Shown: in pieces, positions 37,426 to 50,531 of the stretch
Layout: each line of letters begins with the position of its first letter
How positions within the stretch are numbered: the first letter of the stretch is position 1
Assembly: GCA_050084985.1 (NCBI GenBank)
Contig: JBITNC010000002.1
Location: 20,894,001-20,958,000, forward strand
Length of the DNA stretch: 64,000 nucleotides
Direction: 5' to 3'
DNA from: Nageia nagi
Lineage: Eukaryota > Pinophyta
Position numbers and translations under genes: made by a program
Notes under the pieces: generated by a model
What the model saw: only the letters and a program-made list of their open reading frames with translations
Database searches by the model: none
Told to the model about the DNA's origin: nothing

Positions 37426-37765
37426 TATAGGCTATGTCGAGGGAGACTTGAACTTCATTGTAAAAATATTCTTAAGAGCTAAATTGGGTGTGTCTACTTG
37501 GTACTTGTAAAATGAATGTTGTGGTTTTAAATACCCTAATAGATATGTATCCAAAATGCGAAACAAACACTTAAACATGAGGGAATACTATTGCATTCAT
37601 CTTAGTTGTGGAGGCTATCTTGAGGGAGTTTTGAAATTAATTTTTAAAATACCCATAAAACTTGAATTGGGTATGTGTGGATCTATCTACTTGGTGCTTG
37701 TAAATTGAATGTTATGGTTTTGAATTCCCTAATAGATATCTATGCAAAATGTGAAAGAATACACA
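37426..37765 (+). pseudogene. PPR-derived tandem array, second part
   Basis: The array resumes mid-unit with 'taggctatgtcgagggaga'. Anchor words occur at 37519 and 37711. The 192-bp spacing reflects a ~36-bp deletion of the 'MNHYTCIVDLLG' segment. The array ends at about 37765. Confidence 0.8.
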
Positions 37766-37769
37766 ATAC

Positions 37770-39635
37770 CAAGAATTATTAGACAATATGCATGATACAA
37801 ATATATTTTCATGGTATGAATAATTACATGATATACACAAAATGGGTTTTATGTAAAAGGACCTAGAGACTCTTATTTTGGTAAGCACAATAATTGCTTG
37901 ACAAAATACATAGAAGAATACTTGGTGGGTAGGTGATTTTATTTCTTTTCATGATAGGCTTTACTCTACAAACCCCTTAGCTTGGTTCATCTCTTCTCAA
38001 CCCCCTTGGCTTATATGACTATCTCTCTTTAGGTGCTCTAATATCCTTGACTTGAAATGGTATAGCTAAGTGCTCTACCCACTCATATTCTCTTCAAAAA
38101 ATACTTTAAAAAATTGAAATTTTAAAGTGCCTACTTAAGTTCCATGTACAATATTTTTATATATTTTATTATTGACATTGAGGGTAGTTTTTTACTTATA
38201 TTCTTATGATTTAGGGGGTCATTTAAACATCACCCCTAGAAACCATCACTAAAATCCAAAGATGAGGTAGTTAAAAATTGCTAGACCAAAAAAACCTCAA
38301 ATCACCCACCTCTAAATCCTATTTTGGGTCTAGTGATAACCATGAGATTAGTTTGAAATAAGGCATGCAAAGTAAAACTTAGTTTAATTAGCAACTAGTA
38401 TAGTTCAAAACTATATACATAAAGATAAATAATGTGTTTAGGGATTGAATATGTTAAATTGAAGGAAAAATCTAATCTACTTAAGATGTATGTCACACTT
38501 GAATATACTAGAGAATGAACACAAAAAATTAATTTATAGTTTAAAGAGCATTAAATACTAAATTGCCTCATATTTGGTAACTCAAAATATGAGGTAGGTA
38601 TTTGCTTACCTTAAGCACTAATTACTATACCATAGTAATATGTTATCATGCATAAGCATAAATTACTAAAATCAATATGATGGTAATTATATAATTGTAA
38701 TATGTCATTATATGAGTCAGGTGCGTATATACCAAATATTAGTTGGTATTGAGGAACCTAGCAATGGACATGTGAGATAGAGTTTAAAGGATATATGAAA
38801 AATATGTGATTGTATTATTTGTTTCTTGAGTTAGGTTGATCAATTAATTACTAAATGTTGATCATAGTACTCTTTTACATGAGCTAGGGTATCATGGGTA
38901 TTAGAGATCACATAGGAAAGGGGTATAATCACAAATAGTTGATGTAGAATTTGTTGATTTAATTTTCCTTATGTGGTATCAAGCAAGCTAGGTTGATACA
39001 ATAACAAACTAGTGTAGGGTATGAAGGTTTTAGCTTTTGAGGAATCCACATTGCTTAATGTGACAACATGGTAATGCTTTATTGTCAAAAGGTTCTTTTA
39101 AAGATTAAAAAAAAAAATTATCACTACATTTTGAATTTAATGAATCAGGAGTGTTACACACATAAATTTGTGAAGTTCAAGAGTTTGTATGATAAGTAGA
39201 ATATTCATTGTAAATCCCATAATGTCTGTTTACATTCCAATTGAGAAACCAAAATGTTTAGTCATATATGAAGCTATAAATTGTACAATAATGTCTATAT
39301 AATAGGTAGAATGATAATTGTATGAATTTTACTCGACGGTGTATGAATTTAATTCAATAGAAGACTATTTCTTGACCACATAACATCCAAAATTACTTGT
39401 TATCCAAAATTTAAAGGTACTTATCATCACCAAAGTATTTAAAATGCATCACAAGATTAAATCACATTTGTGTTAATAATTATAGAGCTTTAAACTAATT
39501 TATGGTAGATTTAGTATTTTTACTCTATGTAATTATTTATTTTTTACTTTTATGGCATGTTCATACAAATGATAAAGAGTTCCATCTAAATTATTAAAAG
39601 ATTGATTTTGTTGTTGATATTGATATTAAAAGTAT
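37770..39635. other. AT-rich intergenic stretch
   Basis: No reading frame over 60 codons and no repeat pair seen. Confidence 0.45.
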
Positions 39636-42406
39636 ATGATACATCTCAATACAAATAAAAGTTATTTTCGTTGCTATTTGGGAAGGAATGAATGGGATCA
39701 TCAATTTGGTCAAGATGGTCTCTTTATCAAGATTGACTTTGAAAAGGCTTATGATAGAATTGAATGGAATTTCATTCTTACCATGTTGACAGCTTTGGGC
39801 TTTGGTTCAATTTTTTTGTAGTCTATTCAGATGCTTTTCAGGGATGCCTTAACCATTCTTACTTTGAACGATCTTATTCCCAAGCTATCACTCTTACCCA
39901 TTCTATTTTTTAGGTTTCCCCTTTGCTCCTTCCTTATTTATTCTTGTTACTAAAGCCTTTATTAACCTACTAGTGCATTCTCAGAATCAATTTCTCAATG
40001 GGCATTTTGTTAATGACTCTTTCCTTACCCTAAATGAAGATGAGCAATCTATCATGTTGCTCTTTAGTGTTTGGACACCTTCTATTTAGCTTTAGGTTCT
40101 AGTATTCAATGGTAGAAAACTTCTTGTTACCATCAATCCCCCAAGGATACCCCTACCTATCTTGTTAATTATCTCTAGAAATGGATTCATCCTAGTGAGG
40201 TGTTTAAATTTCTTGGCATTCTCTTTTCCTTTCAGGCTTCTCCTACTTAACTCTGGATGTAGTTATTCAAAAGGTTGGTAAAAATTTAGAGTATTGGTCC
40301 ATTAGGAAACTTTCCCTTGCTAGGAAGTTTCAAGTGTGTTCTAAAATTCTGGCTTCTACACATGTTTACTACTCTACTTGTTGGGTTCCCTCTAAGAATT
40401 TTTACTACAAACTTAATCATCTATTGTGGGATTTTATTTGGGCCTCTAACAAGCAAAAGAGAAGCTTTCACAGAGTTGCTTGGAGCATTTGTTGCCTTCC
40501 TAGACTGGATGGAGGTATGGGACTTTTTAACTGCAACCACCAAGGGTTTGCACTTTGTGCTAAGTGGATGCTTCATGCTCTAGAGGGTAAGGAGGCTTGG
40601 AAGATTCTAATTAGGCATTGCATATCCACGAATTTCCTATTGGCAAAAAGGTTTGGACCTTCAAATGCTTCTCATGGCACGAGTGCCATAAAAATTACTA
40701 GTTCCTTTGTGGTCAAGAGTATATGGAAAGCTGGGAGGCCTTGAAACCCTAGCTTAAATGGAAAATATCTAGGAAAGGTTTTGGAGCCTCCTACTCTTCC
40801 TTGAGCCTATGGTGGTCTTGACTATCACACATGAAGGCCTCCCTCTTGCCTAAGTTTAATGGATTCATGCTTTTTATTTTCATAGAAAAGGGATTGACTC
40901 ATTTCGTGATCTTTTTGATTGTCAAACCAAGAGTTTGTTCTCCTAGGATAAATTTCGAAGCATGTATGGCCTCTCCCCTAATAACAAGTCCACATTTGAT
41001 TACATTCTAGACAAAGCCCCCTTTTCTATTTGGGTTGGGTTGGGAAAGGTTTTCCAATCTCCTTGGTAGAAGGATTGGGCTTGGCCTAAAAAAGTTAGGT
41101 TAATGAAGTACAAACCCACCTTGGGCACTCTTGGCTTTCTCCTCATGTTTCTATGTAGATATTCTCAATTTATGATGGGATCTTGTCTCCTCACCATCTT
41201 AGTGGTGACTGCATATTTGCAAAATTTGGAAGTCCTATCTTTGGGAAACCTAAGCACAATTTTTTTTTGTGGAGTTTATTCATTAGGCTTGCCTATTGGG
41301 GTTCGAAGAAGTTATTTGTGAAGTGCTCAATCCAACTTATGCATTTTGTAACTCCCCTGAAGACTTTTTGCATGTGTTTTGGTCCTATTTGAAAGCCAAG
41401 GAAGCTTGGGATTGGATTCTATCTTTTTTTAACCAGTTCTTGGTTACTCCGTGTTCTTAGGTTCATGCAATTTTAGGAGACCTGCTTCAGTTTTCAAATC
41501 CCTATAGAAAGTTTGGCACATTTTTCATACCACTATCCTGTTTCATCTTTGGAAAGCTAGAAATAGAATTATTTTTGGTAGGGAGGATGTCTCTACTTCC
41601 TTTTCTCTTACTGATAAATATGCTATTTTTTACGATGCTTGGTTGCAGATTATTGTGCAAGTAGAGAAGATAAACATGGAAGTTCAAATCTTACATCATA
41701 TGCTAGACTTTTGGGCCAATGCCCCCTATGCCATGAGGAGAGTTCCCCTGATCAACCTCCTCCTCAATAGTGGCTTCAGCAATTATGTTCTTGGGGTTCA
41801 CAATGATGGGCTTCCAGATATGGTTCCTCATGGGACCATCCTTCCTCTTCACCCGGATTTCACTAGTCTCAACCATCATAGAATCCCAAGTAGTTCTGCT
41901 CAGATATGCCCTCTCCCTCGCGTGTTCATTCTAGCTGGGATGTACATCCAAGGGAGTCTCCTTCAGTGGTTGGTTATGGCCATGGATCTCCTCATCCTCA
42001 GAGTAGCTAAGGGGGGTGTGTTAGAATTGGTTGGCGAGCCTCACCCTTAGCCTCCTATGCCTGTTGTTACGACACCTGAACTGGATGGCACTTCTCTCGA
42101 GGTGGGCCATGATGGCTAGAATGATGCTCCCTCTGATAACCATGGTTGGGCCTACTTGGGGTCAACTGACAACTTCGCCCCCCCATCGTCCTTAATAGTT
42201 AGTTTTCTTTTTAGTTATGCTTCACTCTGTAAGGAGTTTTTGGTCTCCCGATTAGCTGTCTACTTTTGTTTTGGTGTTGGTTTTATGCTTCCTAACCCAG
42301 GTACAGTTAGTGTGACTCTTTTGGGGTGTGCTCTCTACCACCGACCCCTTTTGTATGACTAGATTTATATTTTAATAATATTAAGTCTTTTCATTCAAAA
42401 AAAAAA
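39636..42406 (+). mobile_element. 5'-truncated LINE (non-LTR retrotransposon) with poly-A tail
   Basis: The left part carries the LINE reverse transcriptase words 'LFIKIDFEKAYDRIEWNF' and 'LTALGFG' (39710-39820). At 40317-40744 is the C-terminal part of the polymerase ('KLNHLLWDFIWA', 'RVAWSICCLPRLDGGMGLFN', 'CAKWMLHALEG'). A zinc-binding zf-RVT-like region follows at 41170-41460 and a 'FHLWKARNRIIFG' block at about 41540-41580. The pieces lie in different frames with stops. The element ends in ten A residues at 42397-42406. The start is only the first recognisable position, and I could not find a target-site duplication. It ends about 220 bp from the stop codon of the LORELEI-like gene, tail to tail. 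Confidence 0.88.
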
Positions 42407-42625
42407 TGACGCTAAGTAAATGTAATCTATAACAAATATAAATAAAATCAAATAGTACCATAATGTTAAAAATATAACATTAATATATTAAAGATATGTA
42501 AAACTTTTCTATCTTAGTAAAATTCTTTTATGAAATCACAGGCCTTGATTAAGTTGCTATCGCAAACAGATATTTAGTCCTTGTAATGATATGACATCTT
42601 AGAGGATGAATTAGATCTGGAAGGC
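42407..42625 (-). other. Likely 3' flank / 3' UTR of the LORELEI-like gene
   Basis: The 219 bp between the stop codon at 42626 and the LINE poly-A tail are AT-rich with no other feature. A GPI-signal exon, if it ever lay downstream, is not visible here. Confidence 0.4.
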
Positions 42626-43210
42626 CTAGCTGGAGAGGGAGCAGAGACGATGGTCTCCAGGCTTATTGCAGCGCCCTGTAAAGACCCCCATCGGATAGTC
42701 CCCTGCCAAATTCAGAAACGAAACGAAATCTGAAGGACAACTTGTGCTGTAATCATTTACATGCTTGACGTATTTGCAGGCGACCTCGTTGAATGCATCA
42801 CAACATTCTTTTTCATTGTATTGTGGAGCTCTGCACACCTTGGTCACAGCGGAATAATCCACAGATGAAAAGTCCACCTTGCAGGCTGCAAAGACAACAA
42901 ATCAACATTCATTATGTTCTACAAATGCGAAGGCAAACAACCCAAATGTGTTTGATAGAAATGGATAGAAGCTGCAACGGCTCAATCTTTTTTTTTAGGG
43001 TTTTTCAACTTACGCTTGCTAAGCACATGAACAAAGCGGGGTTGCTGCTCCTTTAGATCTTTCCCTGCATCCAACAAAATCACATCAATATGTTTTTCAA
43101 GGCACAGTGTTGTAATTCATATGAACAAATTGCTTATTACCTCCAATCACAATCCCTGCCAAGGCGAGTAAGAGCAGAATCTTGGGCAAGAAAAAGCTCA
43201 GAGAGGCCAT
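42626..43210 (-). CDS. LORELEI-like (LLG-type) secreted protein, three exons
   Basis: LLG proteins are small cell-surface chaperones/co-receptors for CrRLK1L receptor kinases that sense RALF peptides. I place exon 1 at 43141-43210, exon 2 at 43014-43064 and exon 3 at 42626-42885 (70+51+260 nt, 126 aa), all with GT-AG introns (donors gtaataag and gtaagttg; acceptors gatgcag and tttgcag). Exon 1 encodes a signal peptide (MASLSFFLPKILLLLALAG). Exon 3 has the eight-Cys pattern: C, 'VCRAPQY', 'KECCDAF', 'ACKYVKHVNDYSTSC', 'FLNLAGDYPMGVF', 'RCNK', 'LC'. The Asn-Asp pair of 'VNDYS' matches the family. The protein stops at 'LCSLSS', so the hydrophobic GPI-anchor tail of family members is missing. It could be secreted free, have an unseen last exon, or be truncated. 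Confidence 0.85.
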
Positions 43211-43267
43211 GTTCTATCGCTGCAATTTGTTTCTGAAAGACTTATTAACGTCCAATAAGCATAGCTT

Positions 43268-43275
43268 TATTTATA
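43268..43275 (-). promoter_or_regulatory. TATA box of the LORELEI-like gene
   Basis: TATAAATA on the minus strand, 58 bp upstream of the start codon at 43210, a normal distance for a short 5' UTR. Confidence 0.65.
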
Positions 43276-43499
43276 GACATAGATATGGAGAGGAATGCAG
43301 TCTACAGGCTTCTCCAAAATCTGGTGAAGTTGGTGTGTTGGGCAGATAGATTGATGATCCGTGCACGCCAACGAGTTTATTTATGTCTGATTTCGTGTCT
43401 TCCATTCTGTGGTAACTCGAGTTGTTCACCATCACCTCGTTCTTTCCAGTTTTACGAGCCACCGTTAGGTAATATTGGTCATAGGTAGATGACATGGCA

Positions 43500-46400
43500 A
43501 ATATATTTAAGTTTTTTTAATTTGTGGGAACTTATTTAGGAAACTAAATAACCATTTATGAGTAATATGTAATGTTTTTGTTGATTCATTGTAAATTGTA
43601 CTTCATTATTTAAAAGATGTTGATTGAAGATGATATATGTTACGAAAGAGAATTAGACCTATTCTACTAATGATATTATTTATGGATAGTAGTGTAGGTT
43701 TAGGGCTATATTTATTCTGTTAATGATATTATTTATGGATAATATTTAATTAGTTCAAGTTTTGTAAATTTAATTTTTTATTATAAAATACTGAATAATA
43801 ATAAGCATAATAAGTAATTTTAAACTAGTTTTGATATAACCCCTTATATATCAAAAAATACTGAAAGATATCATTTCGAGACGCCTATCTCATTTCTTGG
43901 TATAATAATGTTATGGATGACTGTATTGACTCTGTTAAAGTATAAATATCAATCTACTTATTCAAATATCAAAGTAGAAGTGCATTGGCACTGCGTGGTG
44001 GAGATGCATGGCAAATTGAAAACCATGAAATGTGATGGAAACAATATAAACTAAATTAATTTGGTATAATGGGGATTTTACGATCTTGTGTTGATTTTAT
44101 TGAATAACTTTCTAATGAAAAGAAGGCATCAACAACGAATATGTTAGACCAAGACATGTAAAACTTTGTGAATTCAGAGCATTTTTTGATAAACTTTGTG
44201 AATTCAGAGTATAAATTGTATGTAAAATAAGAAATAAGAAATATTACAGTAAAAATATATTTACAATGGCAGAGAATTAACTTACAATAAAATTAAAGTT
44301 CTCTTCTGTTTTTACAATCTTTTGTTCCAACTTCGCTTGTTCGAATTCACTGCATCTCTCGATTGATTTGGGAATGAATTTTTATGATGTTTGATATTCT
44401 TTCTTCCATTTATATAATAATTTTTGAAAAGATGTGTCTTTTAATATTTCATTCGGCTACATAATTTTAATTTAAAAAAAATTATTTTCCCGCCAATTGT
44501 TTAACGGACGGACTCACATGCGACATTTTGCTCCCCCACTCCACCCCCCATGCTGCAGCTGTAGAAACGCCTCTCAACGTAAATATTTAAAGATGATGTT
44601 CATTAACCATAATAAGAATTCTATTCTAGTAATGGGTTTTTGTTTTTTTAAAGTTATAAATTAGTTATGATGATATAAGTAGAAAATCTTAGGAATAGAT
44701 GTTAGCATTATTTATTTCAAGTTTTGACCCTCCAAAAAAGTTAGTTGAGAACTTTCATAAGTCGATCTTAGGAAAGTGCAAGTATGGAACTTTTGCAAGT
44801 CAATGTTAGTATTCCTTCCTCCAAAGTATGACCCTTAAAAAAATATCGAGTCAAAATCAAAAGTCTAAAACTTAGTATTAAGCTAATTTGTAAATGCAAC
44901 AAACCTATCATTATTTTATATAAAGTAAGTAATATAATGTACAGATAAGCCTTCTACATAAAAACTCATATAATCTATCACATTGAAGCTATTATTGAAA
45001 AGAATAACATCAACTCCCTAAAATACTTGACAAAGATAAAATATTCATCATATTTTGGCTTGGATGATTGAGGCTCTACATAAAAATGATCATGCATTCA
45101 TATGCTCATTCAAATTGCCAACATCATTAAAAGGCATAAAAGGTGAATTGATGTTATTTTTATTTATTAATAAGGGTAAACACATTAATAAAAAGTGAGA
45201 AGATTTTTCAAAGGATCTCCATAACCTTTTACAATAAAGTACAACTTTGAGTCCATAAATTAACACAAATTTGTATAAAAAGTATTATAATATGTCAAAA
45301 AGGAGATTGAAGCAAAGTTATCTCTTTTCATTCTAAAAAAGAAAATATACTATTCTTAGAAAATGTTAAAGGGCCCATCACTTCTATGGTATTTATCTCT
45401 ACATGATTTTTGATGAGAATATTTTTTATGTATTGTACAATTCTCTACCTGTTCCAAGGTCATCCCCTTGATCTTGATAAGATTTTCTCTATATTCTCAC
45501 AACTACACCACCATTCATTTTATAATTACAGTTTCTTAGCAAGCTCTTATTTACATTCATATGATAAGAAACACATTTAATCTTTGTGTCAATTCTCAAC
45601 AAAGAAAGTAATCTCGTGAAGTAAAAATGCATATTTTACCTTATTATTTAAATTCTATGTAATCAAGGTGCTATGCACATAATTATAGTTGGAAAAAACT
45701 AACCTTTGAAGCATTAAGCTCCCTTTAAGTATCCTCTATTTTATTCTTACTTTATCTCTCCATGTGATCTAACTTATCACAATAACTTCATACCTTATCC
45801 TATTTAAATTTACTATATTTTTTAATTATGCAAAGAATATGAATAAAATGATGATACCAATATGATATGTTAAAAATTCATATATGATGATTAATCCTAC
45901 AATTGCAAGATATGAACAAAATGAAAGATTGTAAACTTTTAAGTAGATACAATGGTTAGGTATAAAATTGAGTACATGATAAAACATAATACTTTAAGAA
46001 AGTATCAAAAACTAATCCAAAAGTGGTAAGTTGGGGTAAGTGTAAGAAGATGAGTCCCACTTTTAGTAAAAAAGTGGAAGTATTTTCCCTAATTTTTAGG
46101 CTTGGTCACACTTGATCTTAAAATTTGAAGCACTTAGAGTCAAAGTCTTGAAAAAGGTCACTTGGGTAAAAATGTAGTTGTCAAAGTCTAGTTTTAAAAT
46201 ATGTAATTTATTTTAATACCTAGAAGGTAGAAATTAATATTTGATAGGAATGTTTAAAATCCCACTATTTAAAAAATACAATTTCAAGACCATACCCCAT
46301 AGTGTCCGACAAGCATAATTGGACCTAAATTAAAATATAAATTTTTAAAATCCTTTTGGATAAAGATACCTAAGAAACTAAAGATTGTGTAAGATGTTTT

Positions 46401-48580
46401 TTTTTATAATTTTTTCATGAATATTTTTTTATCATTAATTTTTTATTGACCCTAGTTATCATTTCAAAAAGTGCTCATTTCTGCCAAGCATAATTTGACC
46501 TAAACTTATTATTTTCAATTTATATTCTTTTTTAACTTGTGAAGAATTGTATGCAAATTGCACACATACATTTTTTTTCACAATTCTAAAAAAAAGTTAT
46601 TAAATAAATATAATAACCTAGTAGTTCCTAATACTTTATTCAAAATAGGACTCATATTCTTGAGCTTACCTAAACATTCAGCTTAAAATTCCTTATAGAT
46701 AACAAGTTATGGCCTCTTAACACTTTACCCCAAAATGGCATATTAAAGGTTTGTATAATACCATATAACCAAGTCTGTATGCCATGTTAATACTTCCACA
46801 TCTCCTCTCCATATAGTTGATACATCTAATAGAATATTTGAACTTATAAAATATTTATCATAAAATATTCCTTTCCTAAAAAAATTAAATTTATAAATTT
46901 AAAATTTCAAAGTATTTCTAAGGCTTTTTACCCAAAACTTCAAATGCAAAAATGAGGGTTGAAATGGATGCAAATGAAAAAGTACAAGAATTTAACCCTA
47001 AGTAATATTTTGCTATGATTTCAATAATACAAATAATATCTTAAAATTCTTCATGAATCTTCTAAAAATTTATAATTTCTATAAAAATTTATTTCGGTAG
47101 TATCTTGAATGTTATTTATAAAAAAAAGAGTTAAAAATTTGATCACATGCTAAAAATATCCTCTTCTACAAACACACTAAATAAAATTAAAATATGGTAT
47201 CCATAAAATCATGAAATTATAAAATCCCTCCTAGATCCTACAAGAAGCTCTAATTCATGTAATTAACCTTTTCCAAAATCTCCAATAGCTTTGATACTAT
47301 AAAAAATATATGTTTTTTAAAAGAGTTAAACACCATGAGATTTCTATATGAAGTAATAATTAAGAAATAATTTTATAATTTAAATAATGCATAAGATATG
47401 GGTTGGTAGTTTTTTGTTTATATTAGAGGTAGTGTTTGGAGGGAACCAATAATCCATTTACAATCACATCTTGATTTCATCATAAAAGTTATAAATCAAA
47501 AAAACACCTCCTAGTATCATAATACCTACTACTATGCCTTACAAAATCATCCTACATAGTAGGCCTTTAAAAGGTGTAATTCATAACTAAAACAACAACA
47601 ACAATAATAAGAAAACATTAAGCATCCATATTCTTACAAACATACTATGGAACTTGTCCATTTGGATATTAATGCTATTAAAACCTACCAAAGGTGTGCC
47701 TCATAATAATCCTCTCTCCTTAAGAAAAATGGCACTGCTTACTTGGACCTAAATTCCAAATCCTCTTGAGATTTGAAATTCAAAATGTAAAACTTCTCAC
47801 TCAAATAGGAAATAACCATTTGAGCCTTAGAATTTGTGGTACCATATCTCCATCATGATAATTTAGTTAGGTGGATATGCTAGAAAGTACCTCGTTGCTT
47901 CTTTTTTGAGCCATAAAAATTGATCCTTTCTTGCAACATTTTGATTACAATATTTGAACCAACTCCATCAACCCATATGCAAAAACCAAACCAAAACCTC
48001 ACCAAATAGCATGGATGAGAATACTTTCATGAGGCTTCTCCTACTAGAAGAAAACACACCTATACAAGTGGGCTCAAGCCCCATTAGAATGTAGAAGAAA
48101 AGAAGACCCCCTTATAATAACTTGTAGGCCATTGATGTATTATGATAGAAACCCAAAAAACCCCATTTGCATACTCCTCAACCATTTTGAAAGGAAAATG
48201 GAGTGTTGAAATTCTAAATCTCTTAGCTTCTAGATTCCTAAATTGGTTCTTCAATAATTCAAGATCTACACAACCTATGGCCTCCATATACGATGCACAA
48301 ACTTGAGAGCTAACAACTACTTGAAGCAACGGTTTCACACAAAAATTATTTGTTATTTCTTTACCCAAAATTCTTTTAGACCTTTTAATTGTCAATTAAT
48401 GAGAAAAATATATATTCTTTTTATAAGAATAGTGATTTGATTATATTGTTAGTTTGTAATCGAATATTGATAGTAAATTGATTAGTACTTTTATATTTTG
48501 TAAATTATCAATTATACCTCCTATTCATATTCTTTGAATATTTCTCTATTAAATACCTTCAAAATCAAACTTAAACCATC
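43500..48580. other. Long intergenic stretch, AT-rich
   Basis: No gene that I can support. It holds a GC-richer patch at about 44490-44580, a copy (about 45880-46035) of the repeat end seen at 19720-19885, and a primer-site-like 'atagtatcaaagctat' on the minus strand near 47300 without a findable LTR partner. Confidence 0.4.
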
Positions 48581-50531
48581 TATAGATGCTCAAATATGAT
48601 TTTTATAAATTAATAAATCATATTTATTGTATTAAATAATATTATTATAAAAAGAGGTGTAAATGAACCACATGCAATGTAATGAGCAAATATCAATGTA
48701 AAAGATGTAGATCTCAAGAACACATGCATATATAAAAGAAGATCAAAGTAAGATATTTCATATTCAAGCAAATCCAAATAATGTGTCACAACTGAAATGG
48801 TATCTTTAGACACTAAAAATCAACCTTGGAGTTGTTATGCCCTAGTTGCAGTGATCATCTTTCATTTTTGCATGAGATTAGATTCTTTAAATTTTAGAGT
48901 ATATACACTCTACATTTGACTATTTTTATGATATCGATGCTCTAGTTTCTACATCTGGTGGAGTGGTAATTTGACTACCTAGAGCTCCTTGATGATCAAA
49001 AGGTAGGCATGTGACCACTCATTTTTTATGTACTTGAAAATATATATTTATGAGTTTTGTACCATTAGAGATCAGATATGGCTTATATTGCTTCATATAT
49101 ATTATAGATCATAATAATGAATCATTTATTTAATTCATTATATATGGTTTACATTTTAGTAAACCTACTATTTCAAAGGATTTTGTTCCATAGGGAAATA
49201 TTTTGTACACATATGAGAATGAGCTTCATTTGGATCTCTCTTTTTATCCAAATCCTCATTGGTAACTACTTTAGTAGATTCTAATAGTGACTCATTGGCC
49301 AATGATATGATAGATATCAATGTTGATTTATTGGCCACTACTTTGGAAGATACCAATATTGATATGTTGGCCACTATCTTATAGATACCAATAGTGATTC
49401 ACTTCTTTTGTAGATACTAGTGTTGACATGGTGGGAAAGTAGATTGAAAGGAAGTAATCAAGAGCATAGTTTCTTGGAACCTAAAAAGAAATGAGAAATG
49501 ATATTTATGCTATCTGTAGCCTACAAAAATAAATTCCATGTTTCTATTCCTTTTAACAACAACACACTAGCAAAACCCATGAACTCCTTAGTATCAAAAA
49601 TAAAGGAGTCACCCCCATCCATCAAGCTAGGAGAAGAGAGTTTTTGGTTGCATCATGGGCAATGGTTGAAGGAAGCCATCTTGGAGAGTAGATTCAAAGC
49701 CATAGTCAATCCTTCAAGATGAGATTTTTTGGGTAATTATTTGGGAAACTTAAAAATATCATCTTCCCCTATCTTATTTTTATCTTGATCAACCCATCCA
49801 TAGAACCTTCTTGGGGTAACCAAGTCAAAAAGTGACATCAATTCAATAATGTTTAAGGAAGCATAGTTCAATTTTAGGTATATATATTTCTTCTTTAATT
49901 CTTATATTATGCAATTTTAATTCTTTTCATTACATATTCAAAGAGGGGCAAAATGTAGATGCCTAAATACGATTTTTATTTATTAATAAATCTTTTTATT
50001 GCATTAAATAATATGATTATTAAAATGGGTGTAAATGTACCATAAGCAATGTAATGAGAAAATATCTATATAAAAGGTTTTTATATCAAGACAAATACAT
50101 CTATAAATGATGATCAAAGCAAGATATTCCATATGTAATCAAGTCTAAGGAATGCATCATAATTTAAATGTTATCTTTAAATACCACCAATCAACCTTGG
50201 ATTTGTTATGCCCTGGTTGTAGTGATCATCTTCTATTCTTTGCGTAAGGTGAGATTTTTCATAATTTAGGGCATCCACACTTTGCATTTTACTATTTTCA
50301 TGGTGTCGTGCTCTAGTTCCTACATTTGGTGGAGTGATAATTCAACTGCCCAAAGCTCATCGATGATCAAAAGGTAGACGTATGACAACTTGTTTCATAT
50401 GTACTTGAAAATATCTATTCTTTTATGAGATTTTTACATAAGTTAAAGATTGTATATGGCTTGTATTGCTTCATATATATTATAGATCATAATAATTAAT
50501 TATTTATTTAATTCATTATTTAAGGTTTACA
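48581..50531 (+). mobile_element. Short non-autonomous LTR retrotransposon (~1.95 kb)
   Basis: LTRs at 48581-49153 (573 bp) and 49954-50531 (578 bp) share long stretches such as 'atcaaccttgga', 'gttatgccctggttg', 'gatgatcaaaaggtag' and the end 'ggtttaca'. The right LTR begins TGTAGATGCC after a purine tract 'aaagaggggcaaaa'; the left begins TATAGATGCT. Flanks are CCATC and TCATC, a 5-bp duplication with one mismatch. The 800-bp internal region has no gag or pol motif. A TG-to-TA change at the left start and moderate LTR divergence suggest an old insertion. Confidence 0.85.
49259..49430 (+). repeat. 36-bp tandem repeat encoding a 12-residue repeat
   Basis: Units start exactly at 49259, 49295, 49331 and 49367 with 'ttggccactactttg'-like text. 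In one plus-strand frame they read LVTTLVDSNSDS, LANDMIDINVDL, LATTLEDTNIDM, then a stop in the fourth. A diverged fifth unit follows. It lies in the internal region of the short LTR element. Confidence 0.85.

Noticed and set aside
42793-43495. Plus-strand open frames over the LORELEI-like gene
   Set aside because: They overlap the minus-strand exons and promoter, which have clear splice sites and family motifs.
47285-47400. Primer-site-like 'atagtatcaaagctat' on the minus strand beside a possible LTR
   Set aside because: No second LTR copy was found in the window, so the element could not be bounded.
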